Source: Tetranychus cinnabarinus
Taxonomy: Eukaryota > Arthropoda > Arachnida > Trombidiformes > Tetranychidae
Direction of reading: 5' to 3'
Assembly: GCA_022266195.1 (NCBI GenBank)
Contig: WHVY01000001.1
Coordinates: 15,996,001 to 16,060,000, forward strand
Length of the DNA stretch: 64,000 nucleotides
Part shown: piece by piece, positions 61,601 through 64,000 of the stretch
Layout: the number at the start of each line of letters is the position of its first letter
How positions within the stretch are numbered: position 1 is the stretch's first letter
Notes under the pieces: generated by a model
What the model was told of the DNA's origin: nothing
Seen by the model: only the letters and a program-made list of their open reading frames with translations
The model's database searches: none
Program-made: the position numbers and the translations under genes

Positions 61601-64000
61601 ATTTTACTCTCACACTTATTGAGTTTGGTTTGTACCACCAACAATTTCCAGACATGTTTTGAACTTGAGTTTTCTTGTTCTTGATGCTCCAAACCAAGAT
61701 TATAATCTGCGTCGAGAAGCAAAAAAAGATCAAATGGATTGATTATGTCCTTATTTTTGAAGCAAAATACACGAAAAAAGGTGCATAAAAAGAAAGTATA
61801 AGACGTCAATAATGTACACCTTGCACGAATTTTCGTATTAGTAAAATCAACTGATCAAGGCAAATCAGATCATGAGTGGAGATAATGAACTACTAACCTT
61901 TCATTAGGTGACAATGAGAGTACAATTGAAACAATAACATATGCTTGGGTGAATTTGAATCAATGATAAACACAAACAACGAAGGTATAATGAAAAAAAG
62001 TGATGACTCGATGAACCCAAATCTTAATTGATTTTACATACCAGTCTACAAATTCATAATTAAGAAATGTTGGTTTAAAAACTAATTAGAATCCAAAGGT
62101 ATATTAATAATAACAACAATAGATATCAAAATAATATCCAAATATTACTGGCGCTCATTTTTACCGCAGCTTTTAATTTTGATACTTTAGAGTCGCCATC
62201 TATTATTATCTATTAATTTTGCATTTACATTTCTTTCAAAAACAAATATCAAATGTTAATTCAATTTATTTCATCAATTTAGTAATTTTTCAACTGTTCT
62301 TGACCACGTTGTCAATTAAGATGTTACAGTAATTTGACCGTGCGTTTCAAATGGAGTGAAATTTGTTTCGCCATTTTAATAATTTAACTTGCTTATAACC
62401 TGACCATTTTGCCTGACTTCTGAAGCTTCATCCAACAGTTTAGACGATTATTAATTTGCCGTTAATTTTTAATACAGTAAACCAGACTTTCCAATCAACA
62501 ACTAAAATGTGATTCAGTGTAAACAAACAAAAAAGATAAAAGAAAGGTGAGTGAAGAGGTAAAAAGATGAAAGGTTTATACCGGCGCAATATTGTCGGGT
62601 TCAATAATTTTTCAAGAGAAAGTAAACCTTTGTTTAATAAATTTGAATCTGATTTGCTTGATTGCTTGCATTTTCAAAAATCAACAGGAGGTTGATACAG
62701 GAATGATTTACTTTTACTCATTTGAGGTCAAAGTCGTGAGCTATCAGCTTCCCACAATCGGCGTCCAGTCAAAATATTTCACTTTGGTCACTCAACAGCC
62801 ACATAGGAAGCTTTTTCATCATTTGTTTTTGATGATGAAGCCAACAATTATTACGATAAAATGAATTGACAATAACATTATACATATATGTAATGATATC
62901 GACCACTCCTGAACTTACAATCAAGATATCGTTACAAGATTGAAGCAATCAAGACTCGGTTGGTTTTACTGATCTGAATGTTAACCATTATTTGTTTTCC
63001 TTCTCATTTTGGTCATTATTCAAATCAGATTGGTCCAAACACCTTGATAATTCAAATAGTACTGTAAACATGTATTAGGTTATACTAATCATCTATCATT
63101 TTCTTTGCTAATTGTTAAATTGTTGTATCCCATAACAAGAATGCTTGACTTTGCTGAAACTGTAAAAAATCCAACTGAATTTATTGGCTATTTACCAAAT
63201 CAATTAGAATTTACTAAATTGTGAATAATTTTACTATGATAAGCAGAAGTAATACGATTTAGATTAATTATCAGCTCTTTTTGTGATTCTTGAGGTGATT
63301 TTGCAAGCTGCTGTACAATTAGCCATACAAATGTAATCCAATATAGAAACATTGCTACGTTTCGATTGTTTTAAAATATAATTGCTGTCTCTTTGTTGAA
63401 TCAATTAGCATCTGATTAGCATAGTAATATAATGTTTACAATATTCAAAATATACAATAAAATTAAAATGATAAGAGTTAATTTCAATAATTTGAACACG
63501 AGCTTGATGTAAACTTAGAATAGTCGTTCACTACTTATTCAATGGTAATAACAAGCAGAATGACTTGAAACCTTATAATTATCCAGTAATTAGCTTGCTC
63601 AATTAGTAATAATGGAACAATTAAGGTATTACTACATTAAAAGCGCCTTTAAAGGAACAGTTATGATTGGTAAAATCAGTTTTCAGTGGGTTAAACAGTT
63701 TTGGTTAACACTTTGGTTTTTGGTATTTGTATTATTTTTGGACATCGATTGATTATTTCCTGATTTTTTCCTTTTAACTTGACATACAATTCAGGATCAT
63801 ATTCAAGAAGTATTCAACAAATGGGAACAGATTGACGATGAGATATGGGCAAAAGTAATCTGTATGGAAAAGAATCGTCGTGTTGCCAAAGCTTATGCTC
63901 GATTACCGTTTCTCATTGTTGATGGATCAGACATTGGTTTTGATGGAATCCGAGTTGGCCTTAAAGGTTTTGAGAATATTGATCGTCCTGAGAAAACAAA
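52604..64000 (+). CDS. MH2-domain (Smad-like) protein, Expansion-like; partial at both ends
   Basis: Three exons are visible: 52604-52994 (acceptor CTTTTCAG, donor AG/GTCAGT), 55025-55160 (donor CAG/GTAAGT) and 63795 to the window end, all in phase. The first is Ser/Thr/Pro-rich and then reads KNKTLDCCRAHGQ and RGVTMNPEGKPKAHI; the second reads EMISRRDILLRAKQAESKG and ends in an acidic DLDDEDVWHDKDKLCQ. The third, DHIQEVFNKWEQIDDEIWAK and NRRVAKAYARLPFLIVDGSD then FDGIRVGLKGFENI, fits the start of an MH2 domain: RVxxx...P.L.VDG......R..LG/GL...N in Smads. From memory this combination resembles the arthropod Smad-like protein Expansion, which controls tracheal tube size; that is inference. There is no MH1 DNA-binding domain in view. 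The first exon needs one base from an upstream exon, so the start may be further left, or at the ATG at 52777. Confidence 0.6.
54363..54391. repeat. Perfect 12-bp inverted repeat, 5-nt loop
   Basis: AGGCCAATTGAT at 54363-54374, loop TCTTG, and its exact complement at 54380-54391, in the intron between the first two visible exons of the MH2 gene. Probably a chance or minor structural element. Confidence 0.55.
54713..54730. repeat. (GAT)n microsatellite
   Basis: About six GAT units in the intron 52995-55024 of the MH2-domain gene. Confidence 0.7.
58939..59205 (+). CDS. Possible small secreted protein, transthyretin-like start
   Basis: An 88-residue frame begins MRNNNFF and then has a run of Ile/Thr that could act as a signal peptide, followed by ICEVKGQFYCENSMKGYLNE and SEKVDPERL, ending with NFSNCINQIEVKC. 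The spacing V-K-G-x-x-x-C ... E ... DPE resembles the first strands of transthyretin-like (TTL) proteins, after which TTL sequence is lost; a possible donor (GAAAG/GTTGGT) sits right after DPER, so a further exon could exist. The hydrophobic leader is encoded by an ATT-type simple repeat, which weakens the signal-peptide case. It is nested in an intron of the MH2 gene, same strand. Confidence 0.3.
   Translation: MRNNNFFIIIIIITINVLWHVKYQSKVKRLICEVKGQFYCENSMKGYLNEKMVESEKVDPERLVLVAIDKGQLIANFSNCINQIEVKC
61564..61889 (-). other. Possible two-exon C-terminal coding segment, minus strand
   Basis: On the minus strand, TTTTTTTGCTTCTCGACGCAG is a strong acceptor before 61706-61564, which reads YNLGLEHQEQENSSSKHVWK and ends ETINSIEDLKQ, stop. 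Upstream, 61889-61820 can supply THDLICLDQLILLIRKFVQ and joins in phase through a GTGTAC donor. The joined peptide looks like a helical, coiled-coil-prone tail. The acceptor of the upstream part is poor and no start exon was found. No family recognised. Confidence 0.3.
62193..62201 (-). promoter_or_regulatory. AGATGGCGA motif (CTCF- or YY1/Pho-like)
   Basis: TCGCCATCT on the plus strand; the third copy of the motif noted at 38925 and 46081. It lies about 300 bases upstream of the possible minus-strand frame ending at 61564, in the orientation and place expected for a promoter-proximal YY1-type site. Confidence 0.25.

Larger units (their letters stand above)
55161..63794 (+). other. 8.6-kb intron of the MH2-domain gene
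   Basis: This is by far the longest intron in the window. It holds a (TA)n run (57304-57318), a (CA)n run (57457-57470), a possible nested secreted-protein frame (58939-59205), a possible minus-strand two-exon frame (61564-61889), a patch of raised GC at about 61080-61320, and a CTCF/YY1-like motif at 62193-62201. No exon that would fit between the second and third visible MH2-gene exons was seen. Confidence 0.5.

Noticed and set aside
1..64000. tRNA, rRNA, CRISPR and intact transposase or reverse transcriptase genes
   Set aside because: No TTCGANTC-type B box in a cloverleaf context, no spaced direct repeats, and no transposase or polymerase motifs were found in any long frame.

Overview
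This is AT-rich (roughly 30% GC) nuclear DNA from an animal. Genes have spliceosomal introns with GT-AG borders, mostly 50 bp to 3 kb long. The gene content is arthropod-like: a Dscam, an i-type lysozyme without its catalytic pair, and a probable Expansion-like MH2 protein. The Dscam lacks the middle of the canonical ectodomain, as the short Dscams of chelicerates do. I therefore infer a chelicerate, most likely an acariform (spider-mite-like) mite; the species is not proven. I see no bacterial genes, tRNA, rRNA, CRISPR array or intact transposon.

Layout. (1) 65-12219 (+): 3' two thirds of a short Dscam receptor (two Ig, four FN3, one transmembrane segment, tail). (2) 13544-19033 (-): four-exon ABCG half transporter with large Ser/His-rich inserts. 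(3) 19034-24736: 5.7 kb without a recognisable gene, with nuclear-receptor-like half sites. (4) 24737-28216 (+): five-exon secreted protein with three destabilase domains, the first one decayed. (5) 28603-30129 (-): RRN3, the RNA polymerase I initiation factor. (6) 30831-33359 (+): CWC27, a spliceosomal cyclophilin, divergent from RRN3. (7) 35754-36968 (+): TAL/SCL-type bHLH factor. (8) 38653-38858: a long near-perfect inverted repeat. (9) 39661-41374 (+): ANKLE1/LEM-3, a GIY-YIG nuclease with ankyrin and LEM domains. (10) 41736-43796 (-): MEK, the MAP kinase kinase, tail-to-tail with ANKLE1. (11) 43797-52603: mostly gene-free. (12) From 52604 to beyond the window end (+): a gene whose last visible exon opens an MH2 (Smad-like) domain, after an 8.6-kb intron.

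The genes are independent units of signalling, cell adhesion and housekeeping; nothing suggests an operon or a biosynthetic cluster. Neighbours alternate in strand, giving one close divergent pair (RRN3/CWC27) and two close convergent pairs (lysozyme/RRN3, ANKLE1/MEK) whose predicted poly(A) signals lie very near each other or cross.

Most of the value beyond routine annotation is in exon reconstruction (hidden signal-peptide and C-terminal exons of the lysozyme and ABCG genes), the reduced Dscam architecture, the long hairpin, and several unassigned spliced open frames. All exon borders were read by eye from splice signals and reading phase; no database search was run.
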